Source of the DNA: Roseomonas mucosa ATCC BAA-692
GTDB lineage: Bacteria > Pseudomonadota > Alphaproteobacteria > Acetobacterales > Acetobacteraceae
Reading direction: 5' to 3'
NCBI RefSeq assembly: GCF_000622225.1
Contig: NZ_JHWD01000028.1
Location: 1 to 45,167, forward strand
Length of the DNA stretch: 45,167 nucleotides
Below the pieces are notes generated by a model. That model was given only the letters and a program-made list of their open reading frames with translations. It was not told the origin of the DNA and made no database searches. The translations under genes and the position numbers were made by a program. Positions 16,075-24,064 of this stretch are shown here, piece after piece. The stretch's first letter is position 1, and every line of letters starts with the position of its first letter.

Positions 16075-18726
16075 CTACCGCCGTAGCGGGGCGGTAGTCT
16101 TGCATTCCGGAAAGCCTGAACAGCCAACTATCGGGCGGTAGCGCGCTTTCGGACGCTCCTTCATGTGACCAGTTTTGCAAGTCGGGCAGCTCTCGCCAGC
16201 GGCCATGGGCGTGGTCAGACGGATGCGGTTACCAGTCCGGCGCAGCTCACCTTGGGCGAGGTTGCGCTTGAAGTCGCACGCGCCGCATCCTTCGAAAGCT
16301 CCATAGGCACCCGAGCGCTGCGTCAGTATCCCCTTTCGGCATTTGGGGCACGGCTGAAGGTGCCCGCCGTCCTCCATCCACAATTTGATCAGCCCTTGGT
16401 CGGCCATCTCAATCAGAAAACGAGAGGGCGTAGACGCCTTGGTGTATATACGCACTTGCCGCCGAGCACGCGTCATGGCGACGTAGAAGACGCGGCGCTC
16501 CTCCGCCATGGGGAAGTCCTCGCCGTCCGGCATCGCGAGAACGAGCACCGGGTCGTCGGCGACTTGGCTGGGGAAGCCGAGATTGTCCTCGACCATGTTG
16601 AGGATCATCACATAGTCGGCTTCGAGCCCCTTGGCCGAGTGGATCGTGCGGAATTCGATATCGAGTTCCTCGCCAAACTTTTGCCGCCAGGATCCGATTT
16701 GGGCCTTAGGCTCATCGTGGTTGTAGCGGCCGAGCAGCATGACGCTAATCCGTCGGTCCTCCACACGATCGACCGCATCTTTCTGGATCTGCTCGTACAG
16801 CCGATTTAAGTGCGTCTCCACGCCCTGCAACGCCTGCTCCGACGAGTCGAAGGCGAAGGCCACGATCGACTGTCCTGCCCGCGTATTGGTCGTCTGAACC
16901 GTCTTTTCCAACTGGCGGGGATTCACTGAGATGAAGGCGCCCGAGGCGTCGCACAGCGACTGCGGGCAGCGGAAGGTGGTTACCATCCTTAGCTGTGAGG
17001 AGTGGGGGAACGTGCCGGCGAAGTCGGTCATTACCGTCAGATCGGCGCCCGCAAAGCGGTTGATGCTCTGCCAGTCGTCGCCGACGACGCAGAGATGCCC
17101 GCGCTGATCCGTCCGGTCGAGCAGCGCTTTCAAAAGTCTGACCCGCGCGCGTGAACTGTCCTGGAACTCGTCGGCGAAGATCATGGTATAGGGGCTGTTG
17201 TAGGCGCCGGCCTCGATCAGCGCCGCAGCCTCGACAAGCATATCGTCGAAGTCGATGCACGACGTATCTCGTAGCCGTCGCTCCCACTCATCCGCGATGC
17301 GCTCGTAAAGGGAGAGGAATCTCAGCGAGCGTGCCGAGTGCGCGTCGTCGTCGGACGCTTCGATCCGGCGACGGATGTCCGTCACCGTCGTGCCACCACC
17401 CTTCACGTGCTGCTGGAAACCGCGCACTAGGTTGGCTAGAGCCAGCGTGTCCATTGGCGGCTCGCCCTTAGCCGGACGGTTGGCGTCGTAGACCAGTTGC
17501 ACCCCACGCGCTTCGAGGGCTTCGGTGAGTTCACGAAAGCCTGCGCCACCCCGGACGCTGTGCGAAGTCGTCTCGAACAGGTCCGTCTCATGCTCCGCAT
17601 GGCATTCGCGCTTCCATGCGACACCCACTAGATAGTCACCGGTGAAGTGCGGAGGCGGCATACCATCGCGCCCGAGCGCGAAGTGCTCGTGGTAGAGCTT
17701 GGCGTCGGGATAGTAGAAGTCGGGGCGATATTGCTGGTACGTAGCCGTCCGGGTGTCGTGCTGGTAATCCCGCTCGTACTGGTATTTCACGCCGTGGTAG
17801 AATAGCCAGTCCGCGATCAGCCGCTCCTCCTGGCTCTTCACCCAATCACCATTGGCGGTGCGAATGTCGCCGCGCCCGGATTCCTTTGGCTCGGTGAGAT
17901 CTGCGGCGCGGCCAATGGGGCGCCCAAAGACCGTCCGGAACAGATCCCATTCGATCCCGAATCCCGGATCTCGGGCGCGCAGGTCCTCGACGATCTTGAC
18001 GATCATCTCGTTTTCCTGCCGTCGTTTGCCTATCCATCGGGCGACCGCCGGCTTTGGACCCTGCCTCGCCGTGATGACGTCCCTGCCGAAGGCATGGAAT
18101 GTCTTGACGGTGACGCGCTCCACGCCGTCGATCCCCTTCAGACGTTCACGCACCCGCTGACGAAGCTCGTCCGCAGCGTCGGTGTTGAAGGCGAGCAGCA
18201 GGATCTGTTCGGGTTCGGCCAGTCCTTGGTGGAGCACGTAGCCCGTCTTGGCGACCATCGTGGACGTCTTGCCCGAGCCGGCGGCCGCCACGATCTGCAC
18301 CGCATCGTCCATGCAAATGCAGGCATCCTTTTGTTCATCAGTCAACGGCGAGGCTTCGACCGTGTCGAAGAACACCTTCAACTTGGCCTTCTGGTCGGTC
18401 AGATGCTGCTGGTTGTGTGTTGCGAACTCGGCGAGGAGCTCCCTGGTCGCGACCCGGGTGACGGCACCGAAGCTGTCGTGCTCGGACCCTGGCGGGGGAT
18501 AGGTTGCGATGATGCGATGCGCGGCGCTCTGCGGTATCCAGCGCGTCCGATCAACATCAGGCTCCCATTTGCTTCGCCAATCGCGTTCCTTTGTGGTTTG
18601 CTCCCGACGCCACCGGTCCGGGTCGAAGGGCTTTGTCGAACCGCCGCCGAAGGACGGTCGCTTGTCGTCTGAACCGAAAAGGCCGCCGACGAGCGCGACC
18701 GCGCCAAGGGCCAGCCATTCGATCAT
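16075..18726 (-). CDS. UvrD/helicase IV-like helicase with embedded nuclease-like domain and C-terminal zinc ribbons
   Basis: 883 aa. An N-terminal hydrophobic segment (residues 3-18) may anchor the protein. The Q motif LTDEQ (128-132) and Walker A GSGKT (150-154) begin helicase domain 1A. An insert around 298-350 has Glu300/301, RPDF with Asp336, and Glu347 in YHEHFAL, a PD-(D/E)XK-like pattern seen in helicase IV-type proteins. Walker B FADEFQD, the GDDWQSI motif and the C-terminal VAMTRAR motif VI complete an SF1A helicase. The tail carries two CxxC ribbons (CPKC..CGAC and CPTC..). The gene is AT-richer than its neighbours and sits with a DUF6471-like gene in an apparent insertion. A defence or repair role is inferred. 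Confidence 0.85.
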   Translation of the reverse strand: MIEWLALGAVALVGGLFGSDDKRPSFGGGSTKPFDPDRWRREQTTKERDWRSKWEPDVDRTRWIPQSAAHRIIATYPPPGSEHDSFGAVTRVATRELLAEFATHNQQHLTDQKAKLKVFFDTVEASPLTDEQKDACICMDDAVQIVAAAGSGKTSTMVAKTGYVLHQGLAEPEQILLLAFNTDAADELRQRVRERLKGIDGVERVTVKTFHAFGRDVITARQGPKPAVARWIGKRRQENEMIVKIVEDLRARDPGFGIEWDLFRTVFGRPIGRAADLTEPKESGRGDIRTANGDWVKSQEERLIADWLFYHGVKYQYERDYQHDTRTATYQQYRPDFYYPDAKLYHEHFALGRDGMPPPHFTGDYLVGVAWKRECHAEHETDLFETTSHSVRGGAGFRELTEALEARGVQLVYDANRPAKGEPPMDTLALANLVRGFQQHVKGGGTTVTDIRRRIEASDDDAHSARSLRFLSLYERIADEWERRLRDTSCIDFDDMLVEAAALIEAGAYNSPYTMIFADEFQDSSRARVRLLKALLDRTDQRGHLCVVGDDWQSINRFAGADLTVMTDFAGTFPHSSQLRMVTTFRCPQSLCDASGAFISVNPRQLEKTVQTTNTRAGQSIVAFAFDSSEQALQGVETHLNRLYEQIQKDAVDRVEDRRISVMLLGRYNHDEPKAQIGSWRQKFGEELDIEFRTIHSAKGLEADYVMILNMVEDNLGFPSQVADDPVLVLAMPDGEDFPMAEERRVFYVAMTRARRQVRIYTKASTPSRFLIEMADQGLIKLWMEDGGHLQPCPKCRKGILTQRSGAYGAFEGCGACDFKRNLAQGELRRTGNRIRLTTPMAAGESCPTCKTGHMKERPKARYRPIVGCSGFPECKTTAPLRR

Positions 18727-18813
18727 GCTGTGTTCTCGTCCTTTATCTTGCCCATTCTACGCGAGCGTGTTCTAGGGTGGGCGATGTCGCCGACCAATTG
18801 GTGCAGTTTATCA

Positions 18814-19131
18814 TTAGGCAGCTGGATCCTTCCGGGCCTTCGCTAGCGCCTGTGTGCCACCGTTTCCGAGGCCCTCGCCTTGGAGAAGGCAAGCAGCGCC
18901 CGGGACCTGCATCCATTCTGCACCGATCGCCACCATTGCCTGCAAAGAGAACATGAACGAGAACCGCCCGCGCGAGACCTTGTTCTTGATGGCGCCCTCG
19001 GTGTCCTCGACCCCGATCGCCGCGAGCGCCTCGACGAGGCGCGCGTAGCTGATCCCTCGACGCATGATCTCCGCGCGCAGCATGTTCCGGGCGAGCGATT
19101 CCCAATCAGCTTCGGCTATTGCACCTTCCAT
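18814..19131 (-). CDS. DUF6471-like small regulatory protein
   Basis: 105 aa, ATG 19131 with GGGGAT upstream. WESLARNMLRAEIMRRGISY, then VEALAAIGVEDTEGAIKNKV and SRGRFSFMFSLQAMVAIG match the DUF6471 pattern, an XRE-like helix-turn-helix fold found next to mobile and defence genes. It lies 87 nt upstream of the UvrD-like gene in the same direction and probably controls or accompanies it. Other frames over this stretch are shadows. Confidence 0.75.
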   Translation of the reverse strand: MEGAIAEADWESLARNMLRAEIMRRGISYARLVEALAAIGVEDTEGAIKNKVSRGRFSFMFSLQAMVAIGAEWMQVPGAACLLQGEGLGNGGTQALAKARKDPAA

Positions 19132-19191
19132 ATCATCCCCATCCGCCCACGAGGTATCGCATAGGGCGCAAAAGGCTACGTATAAGACACT

Positions 19192-19731
19192 TTGCCGGAT
19201 GCCTCGCAGGCTCCCTTGCTCGGCGTCGGCAGCGTCTGCCGCCGCCAGGTCGGCGGCGCCGACGGCGTGCTGCGCGTGGTCGACACGCTGGACCGGGCGC
19301 TCGGGGATGCCCCGGTGAGGCTGCATCTGTACGGGGTCAAGTCCGAGGCAATGCACGCCCTGCGCGACCACCCCCGCGTCGCCTCGGTGGACAGCCAAGC
19401 CTACGGCCAGACCGCCCGGCGTGCCGCCTTCCTGGGCGGTCGGAGCAAGACCGATGCCTTCCTCGCCCGGCACATGGTGGCGTTCCAGCGCCGCCAGGTT
19501 GCCCTGCTGGCGGCGCCGGGGCAGGGGGCTCGTGCCCCCTTCTTCCCGGCCGCCCTGCCAACGCCTCCGACTGATCCCATCGAGGCGCGGGTGGCTGTCG
19601 CGGCCGAGGAACTCCGGGCGCTCCACGAGGACGGTGAGGTGGCGCGGACCGATCTGCACCCTCTCGCCGCCTTGCAATGGGCCTTCCTCGACGAGAACCC
19701 GGATCCGGAGGCGGCGGCCGAGGCCGCCTGA
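19192..19731 (+). pseudogene. C-terminal part of a DpdA/TGT-like (7-deazaguanine DNA modification type) protein
   Basis: From residue ~4 the frame reads ASQAPLLGVGSVCRR, the strand and Arg-rich turn typical of the tRNA-guanine transglycosylase barrel, then RLHLYGVKSEAMHALRDHP and ASVDSQAYG, the next barrel strands. The N-terminal half with substrate-binding and nucleophile residues is missing. The only start is a TTG, and an in-frame TAA lies at 19183-19185, just before the homology. The break coincides with the right edge of the AT-richer UvrD module, so insertion or replacement truncated it. In intact relatives (DpdA) the enzyme inserts 7-deazaguanine bases into DNA. The variable C-terminal ~80 aa has no motif. 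Confidence 0.6.
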
Positions 19732-19833
19732 TGGGGGAAAGGAGAGACGAGAAAGGGGGAAGGAGAACGGGAGGGATGGGGGAGGGGAGGAGCGTCCGAG
19801 AGACGGGAATGGCCAGAACTGTATCGTCAATCC

Positions 19834-20090
19834 GCCCGTGCCGGTCGTCTCTCCTCGGGTTGCTGAGGTCTGAGCCACGTCGCCGGCCGGGCCTACCCCC
19901 GCTTTCCCCGTAGCCGGGGAAAGCGCCTGCGGTTTGGCCTTCTCGGTCAGGCGCCGGGGCCGCGCCGCGCGCGGGGCCTTGCCCCGCTTCGTCGCAACCC
20001 CCGCCCCCTCCCTCGCACGCCTCAGGGGTAGGCCCGCCCGCCGCCGCGTCTCTGGTCGACCGCACCCGAGGAGAGACGACCGGCACGGGC
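19834..20090. repeat. 257-nt nested inverted repeat upstream of ssb
   Basis: Outer arms 19834-19860 and 20064-20090 are a perfect 27-nt inverted pair. Inner arms 19888-19899 and 20025-20036 are a perfect 12-nt pair, and the 27-nt stretches between them are partly complementary, giving ~66-nt arms. The 125-nt centre contains further hairpins: a perfect 11-bp stem at 19900-19925, GCGCCTG/CAGGCGC (19923-19929/19948-19954), and a 7-bp stem at 19971-19987. As single-stranded DNA or RNA it would fold into a large branched structure. Likely roles are single-strand initiation, ssDNA promoter, or ssb regulation; none is proven. Confidence 0.85.
19900..19925. repeat. Perfect 11-bp hairpin in the centre of the ssb-upstream repeat
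   Basis: CGCTTTCCCCG, loop TAGC, CGGGGAAAGCG. It is the most stable local stem within the larger inverted repeat. Confidence 0.8.
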
Positions 20091-20130
20091 CGGAAGCCTC
20101 CTGGGGGAGAGAGATGAAGAGGGTACGACG

Positions 20131-20625
20131 ATGGCTGGTTCGCTCAACAAGGTCACGCTGATCGGTCGCCTGGGCGCTGACCCCGAGACGCGCCACTTCA
20201 CCAACGGCGGCCAGGTGGTCAGCCTGAGCATCGCCACCAGCGAAACCTGGAAGGACCGCTCCGGCGTGCGCCAGGAGCGCACCGAGTGGCACCGGGTCTC
20301 GATCTTCACCGAGGGCCTCGGCGACGTCGTGGCCCAGCACGCCCGCAAGGGGGCGCTGGTCTACATCGAGGGCAAGCTCGAAACCCGGAAGTGGCAGGAC
20401 CGCGAGGGCAACGACCGCTACAGCACCGAGATCGCGCTGCGCCCCTTCCACGGTGTCTTCACCTTCCTGGCCGATGCCCCCGCCTCGGGCGGCCGGGAGG
20501 AACCTGCCTCCGGCGATGCTCCCGCCGCCGATGCTCCCGCCGGCGGTGCCGCGCGCCGGGCCCGTGGCCGTGCCGCCCCGGCCAAGGTGCGCGCTGCCGA
20601 CCTGGACGACGACGTGCCGTTCTGA
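20131..20625 (+). CDS. ssb: Single-stranded DNA-binding protein
   Basis: 164 aa. An OB-fold domain occupies residues 1-~110 (MAGSLNKVTLIGRLGADPE, TEWHRVSIF, LVYIEGKLETRKWQD), followed by an Ala/Gly/Pro-rich flexible linker and the canonical acidic tail DLDDDVPF that recruits repair and replication proteins. GAGGG lies ~8 nt before ATG 20131. Plasmid SSBs are common early-transfer genes that coat the incoming strand. It is preceded by the long inverted repeat and followed by a UUCG hairpin. Confidence 0.97.
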   Translation: MAGSLNKVTLIGRLGADPETRHFTNGGQVVSLSIATSETWKDRSGVRQERTEWHRVSIFTEGLGDVVAQHARKGALVYIEGKLETRKWQDREGNDRYSTEIALRPFHGVFTFLADAPASGGREEPASGDAPAADAPAGGAARRARGRAAPAKVRAADLDDDVPF

Positions 20626-20636
20626 GCGGCCCGGCT

Positions 20637-20656
20637 GGGCGCCCTTCGGGGCGCCC
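20637..20656 (+). terminator. UUCG-tetraloop hairpin after ssb
   Basis: A perfect 8-bp stem GGGCGCCC, loop TTCG, GGGCGCCC starts 11 nt after the ssb stop and is extendable with mismatches. There is no T-run, but such GC-rich UUCG hairpins often end or stabilise transcripts in GC-rich bacteria. Confidence 0.55.
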
Positions 20657-20733
20657 GGCGGCCTTCACCCGATCCCATCCCTTCCTTCGCCGGTCGGCCA
20701 GGCGGCCGCCCCGGCACACGAGGATTCCGTCCG

Positions 20734-21012
20734 ATGTCCACCACCCCGCTCGCCTCCGGGGCGCTGCCGCGCCCGCGCGCGCTCACCACCCTGGTCTTCC
20801 ACGACGTCCACGAGGAGGGATTCCAGGGCGCCGTCGGCCGCTGCCACGACCTGTCCACGGTCCACCCCTACGCCTTCGTGTGCCGCGAGGCCGCGAACCT
20901 GCTGGGGAACCACCGGGCGCTCCGCAGCCTCTGCGACGGCTACAGCCTCCGCACCCCCGGCTACCGGCCGCCCCCGCTGCCCGATTTCGACGACAGCGAG
21001 ATCCCCTTCTGA
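20734..21012 (+). CDS. 92-aa protein ending in an SSB-tail-like peptide
   Basis: ATG 20734 (MSTTPLASGALPRPRALTTL) has an AGGAT site. The body contains LVFHDVHEEGFQGAVG and PYAFVCREAANLLGNHRALR with no OB-fold or known domain. The C-terminus PLPDFDDSEIPF closely matches the SSB tail (E. coli MDFDDDIPF; this plasmid's SSB ends DLDDDVPF), including the terminal Ile-Pro-Phe at the very end of the chain. Immediate position after ssb suggests it competes with or joins the SSB interaction network (inference). I know of no described family. Confidence 0.75.
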   Translation: MSTTPLASGALPRPRALTTLVFHDVHEEGFQGAVGRCHDLSTVHPYAFVCREAANLLGNHRALRSLCDGYSLRTPGYRPPPLPDFDDSEIPF

Positions 21013-21023
21013 GGAGCGACGCC

Positions 21024-21284
21024 ATGACCTTCGTGCTGATCTTCGATCCGGACCCGATCCTCGGCAACGCGCCGCGCTTCTTCGGGCCCTTCGCCACCGA
21101 GGCGGCGGCCAGGCGCCACGCCGAGGACACGGGCATGACCGGCGGCGTCGACTTCGATACCGCCGCGGCACAGGCCGATGCCGAGGAGGGACACTCCGGG
21201 TATTCCGGCTCCTTCGCCTGCGCCATCGCCCGCATCGAGCCGGTGGACGGCGCGGACTTCCCCGTCGAGGGGGAGCCATCCTGA
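21024..21284 (+). CDS. Hypothetical 86-aa acidic protein
   Basis: ATG 21024, 11 nt after the previous stop with GAGGAG upstream, so probably cotranslated. Starts MTFVLIFDPDPILGNAPRFF, then an alpha helix with AAARRHAEDTG and an acidic Asp/Glu-rich second half. The stop overlaps the next start (TGATG). No family recognised; one of a run of small genes downstream of ssb. Confidence 0.7.
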   Translation: MTFVLIFDPDPILGNAPRFFGPFATEAAARRHAEDTGMTGGVDFDTAAAQADAEEGHSGYSGSFACAIARIEPVDGADFPVEGEPS

Positions 21285-21670
21285 TGCTGCGCCAGTACCA
21301 CGCCCCGCGCCGCCTCGGCGGCGACAACCCCCTCGGCGTCGGCACCGTCGCCATCGGGGCGGTCTTCTACCTCCAGGACGACGGCCACTGGCGCGACCGC
21401 TATCGCGGCGTCGCTGTCTGCCGCGCCCCGTGGATCGTCGAGGCCTTCCTCAACGGCCATTACCATGCCGCCCGCCGCGATCCCGCAACCGGCCACTGGC
21501 TCAGCCTCGCTGTCGCCAACCGCACCGACCTGGCCCTGGTCCGCTCGCTGCGCGACGGCCGCCGCGCCACCGTCGCCATCCGCACCCTGCAGCTGCACGA
21601 GGACGAGGGCCTCGGCTGGCCCGACAACCCGCGGTCCCGGCCGCCCGCGATCCCGGCCCGCCCGGCCTGA
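21284..21670 (+). CDS. Hypothetical 128-aa protein
   Basis: ATG 21284 overlaps the previous stop as TGATG, the usual sign of translational coupling. Contains GTVAIGAVFYLQDDGHWRDR, VCRAPWIVEAFLNGHY and a basic Arg-rich middle, ending in a Pro-rich tail. No membrane segment and no recognised domain. Confidence 0.7.
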   Translation: MLRQYHAPRRLGGDNPLGVGTVAIGAVFYLQDDGHWRDRYRGVAVCRAPWIVEAFLNGHYHAARRDPATGHWLSLAVANRTDLALVRSLRDGRRATVAIRTLQLHEDEGLGWPDNPRSRPPAIPARPA

Positions 21671-21717
21671 CGGCCGGTGCGCGGCTCCCCGCTTCACTCC
21701 ACACCCGGAAGAACCCC

Positions 21718-21966
21718 ATGCCGACCACGCCCCACCACGGGCGGCCCGATCCGCCCGCCGTCACCGGCGGCCTCGCCTCCGCGCGGCGCTGGCAGGCCGA
21801 GGCCGCCGCCCTGCGCGAGCACGCCCAGGCGACGCGCCTCTCCCCCACCCAGCGTGCCTCCCTCCTGCGCGGCGCCGTGGCCGCCGACCGCCAGGCGGAG
21901 TTCTGGCTCGAGGGCTGCCGGCAGGATGCCGGCAGGGCGGCCGGCACCGCCGGGCTTCGCCGCTAG
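21718..21966 (+). CDS. Hypothetical 82-aa helical protein
   Basis: ATG 21718, CGGAAGAACCCC upstream. Mostly one long Ala/Arg-rich amphipathic helix (SARRWQAEAAALREHAQATR, SPTQRASLLRGAVAADRQAE). Its TAG stop shares a CTAG palindrome with the stop of the convergent gene at 21963. Possibly a small nucleic-acid binding or structural protein; no family recognised. Confidence 0.6.
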   Translation: MPTTPHHGRPDPPAVTGGLASARRWQAEAAALREHAQATRLSPTQRASLLRGAVAADRQAEFWLEGCRQDAGRAAGTAGLRR

Positions 21967-22544
21967 TCCCCCTGCGACGGGACCGCCCGGCGCCGCCGCA
22001 CCGGCAGCGCCCAGGACAGGTCATCCTCCTCCTGCTCTGACCGGGGCCGCCACGTCTCGCCACGCCGCGCCAGTCCCACCACCGTCGCCGCCGCCGCCGC
22101 CTGCACCGACAGCACATAGGCCTCCAGCAGCAGCCGCGCCGCCTCGCAGGTCTGCGCGTCCGCACGGTCCCGCAGCACCTCCAGTCCGCTGTCACGCCGC
22201 TGCTGCGACAGCTCCACCAGCCGATCCTGCGCAGCCGTCGCCGCCGCCCAGGCCTCGTCCGACACCTGCCGCGCCGCCTCGGCACGGTCCATGTAATCCG
22301 TCAGCAGATCCCGCAGCGCCGCGTCCCGCCGTGCCCCGCGCTCCGGCGGCACGTTCGCCTCCACATGCGCCGCCACCGCCGCCTCGGCCTCCTCCCGCAG
22401 CCGGGGCCGCGGCCCCTCCAGCTGGAACGCCTCGGCCACCTGCAGCACCACGCGCACGTCCGGTACCGCCTCGTGCGCCTCTGTTTCCTTCTCCGGCAGC
22501 ACCCGCAGTAGCGGGAACCGCACCACATTCGCGCCGTGGGTCAT
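21963..22544 (-). CDS. Hypothetical 193-aa coiled-coil protein
   Basis: ATG 22544 is preferred over a GTG three codons upstream because GAGGAG lies at the right distance. Starts MTHGANVVRFPLLRVLPEKE, followed by a long Ala/Glu/Arg-rich helical region (LREEAEAAVAAHVEAN, LTDYMDRAEAARQVSDEAW, TCEAARLLLEAYVLSVQAAA). No membrane signature or catalytic motif. It is alone on the minus strand here and converges on the gene at 21718 with a 4-nt overlap. Confidence 0.7.
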   Translation of the reverse strand: MTHGANVVRFPLLRVLPEKETEAHEAVPDVRVVLQVAEAFQLEGPRPRLREEAEAAVAAHVEANVPPERGARRDAALRDLLTDYMDRAEAARQVSDEAWAAATAAQDRLVELSQQRRDSGLEVLRDRADAQTCEAARLLLEAYVLSVQAAAAATVVGLARRGETWRPRSEQEEDDLSWALPVRRRRAVPSQGD

Positions 22545-22732
22545 CCTTCCCACTCCTCTGCTCGTGCGCTGGATTCTAGGCCGGAACGCCTTCGTAACGC
22601 AACATAGCGTGTTGCTTTTATTGAATATTTATCCTGGATTGGCATCCGGGTGAATGGGTGGAGCCGCCCTCGGCAATGCCCCCGCCGGCATCCGCCAGCA
22701 GACCCTCCTCCCCATATCCTCCGGAGATCACC

Positions 22733-23368
22733 ATGCCGTCCCGTGCTAGAAAGAAGCCCATGAGCCAGGCCCGCCACCGCACGCCCAGCATGACCCTCGC
22801 CGAGTTCCTCGCCTGGGAGCGGCAGCAGCCCGTCCGCTACGAGTTCGACGGCTTCCAGCCCGTCGCCATGACCGGCGGAACCGCCGCTCATGCCCGCATC
22901 CAGCGCAACCTTGCCTTCGCCCTCCATGGCCGCCTGCGCGGCTCCCCTTGCGAGTTCCTGGGCAGCGACATGAAGGTGCTGACGGCGCGCACCAGCCGCT
23001 ATCCTGACGGCATCGTCACCTGCTCCAGGGCCGGTGACGCCGACACCACCGCGCGGGAGCCGGTCATCCTCTTCGAGGTCCTCAGCCAGAGCACCGCCGA
23101 CGACGACTTCGGTGTGAAGAGCATCGAGTACATGAACCTGCCCTCGGTCCAGCGCTACGTGCTGATCGACCAGAAGCTCGTCCATGCCACCGTCTTCTCG
23201 CGCCAGGATGGGCAATGGCTCGGTCGCGTCCTCACGGACGGCGATGCGCTCGATCTGCCGGAGATCGGCATCCGGTTTCCCCTTAGCGAGATCTACGAGG
23301 GGCTGGACCTGAGTGCCGAGGGGGCGGACGACACCGGCCCCTCCCGCGTGCCCGGACGACAGGACTAG
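22733..23368 (+). CDS. Uma2 family (putative restriction endonuclease-fold) protein
   Basis: 211 aa from ATG 22733, which has GGAG ~6 nt upstream; a second start at 22760 is possible. The core MTLAEFLAWERQQPVRYEFD, GGTAAHARIQRNLAFAL, GSDMKV, YPDGIVTCS and PVILFEVLSQSTADDD is the Uma2/DUF820 pattern, a PD-(D/E)XK-like fold in which the PD and E-V-L-S residues are the candidate metal site. Biological roles of these proteins are largely unknown despite the endonuclease name; they are frequent on plasmids and near mobile genes. Confidence 0.85.
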   Translation: MPSRARKKPMSQARHRTPSMTLAEFLAWERQQPVRYEFDGFQPVAMTGGTAAHARIQRNLAFALHGRLRGSPCEFLGSDMKVLTARTSRYPDGIVTCSRAGDADTTAREPVILFEVLSQSTADDDFGVKSIEYMNLPSVQRYVLIDQKLVHATVFSRQDGQWLGRVLTDGDALDLPEIGIRFPLSEIYEGLDLSAEGADDTGPSRVPGRQD

Positions 23369-23378
23369 AACACCGCGC

Positions 23379-23621
23379 ATGGATCCTGTTCAGCGACCTC
23401 CCTACCGCCCCTTCTGCGATACGCCGGCCGACCAGCCCGACGAGCGCCGCAAGGGACACATCTCCCAGGATCCGTTCGAACATTTCTGCGAGGAGTGCGG
23501 CGCCTGGGGCAGCTTCGGCTTCAGGATCGACAGCGATCCCGCGCATCCCGGTGTCTGGTACTGTGGCCAGCATCGCCGCGTCGGAGAGGAGCGCCTGGCT
23601 CGGGTGCGGCGGGGCGGATAG
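23379..23621 (+). CDS. Small zinc-ribbon-like protein, 80 aa
   Basis: ATG 23379, 10 nt after the Uma2 stop. It holds FCEECGAWGSFGF and later WYCGQHRR, a CxxC plus CxxH arrangement suited to one zinc ion. The rest is charged. No named family, but CxxC...CxxH proteins of this size usually bind nucleic acid or act as adaptors. Likely in an operon with the Uma2 gene. Confidence 0.7.
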   Translation: MDPVQRPPYRPFCDTPADQPDERRKGHISQDPFEHFCEECGAWGSFGFRIDSDPAHPGVWYCGQHRRVGEERLARVRRGG

Positions 23622-23885
23622 CACATCCCCGGGGAACGCCGCCTCCGCCTTCGCTGCGGCGGCCGGGCACTACTCGCTCGCCTCTGGCTCACTCCCGGAG
23701 CCCCGCGTCGTCGTGGGTGGCACGCCTCCCAGCGGCAGCGCGACTGGAAACGACGCACCGGGCGTGACCCACTCCTCACCCGGGTCTCCGCCTGACGGTG
23801 ACGATCCCGGTTCTGGCCACCGGCAGCGGCACGGCGTCAGCTGAACGGGAGCACCCGGGACTGCCGTCGCACGTCGGCCACTCGA

Positions 23886-23907
23886 CCCACCCCCTGAAGG
23901 GGGTGGG
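23886..23907. repeat. Perfect 9-bp hairpin CCCACCCCC-TGAA-GGGGGTGGG
   Basis: Stem 23886-23894 with 23899-23907 and a TGAA loop. Not followed by a T-run. Candidate small-RNA or leader structure in the 756-nt gap. Confidence 0.65.
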
Positions 23908-23968
23908 CACGGGAAAGCAGCCTGGCCTCGCCGTCATGGCGACAAGTCTGAGGCCCGGCAACGGCTGC

Positions 23969-24064
23969 CGTCAAAGGGTGGGTCCTCGCCGTGCTCGCAG
24001 TCCTCGGCTTCGCCTCCGGGCTGCTCCGCGCGGCTCCGGTCCCGGCCTTCGGCCGCCTTTGACG
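23969..24064. repeat. Inverted repeat CGTCAAAGG/CCTTTGACG spanning 96 nt
   Basis: Perfect 9-nt arms with a 78-nt GC-rich centre that includes GGCCTTCGGCC-type secondary hairpins. Similar in style to the palindromic elements at 2589, 10669 and 11223 but with a different arm sequence. Confidence 0.55.

Larger units (their letters stand above)
19732..20130. other. 399-nt gene-free region upstream of ssb
   Basis: Begins with a purine-rich GGGAAAGGAGAGACGAG-like stretch (19736-19800) and is then filled by the nested inverted repeat 19834-20090. No supported gene on either strand. It must contain the ssb promoter, but no canonical -35/-10 pair stands out. Confidence 0.75.
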
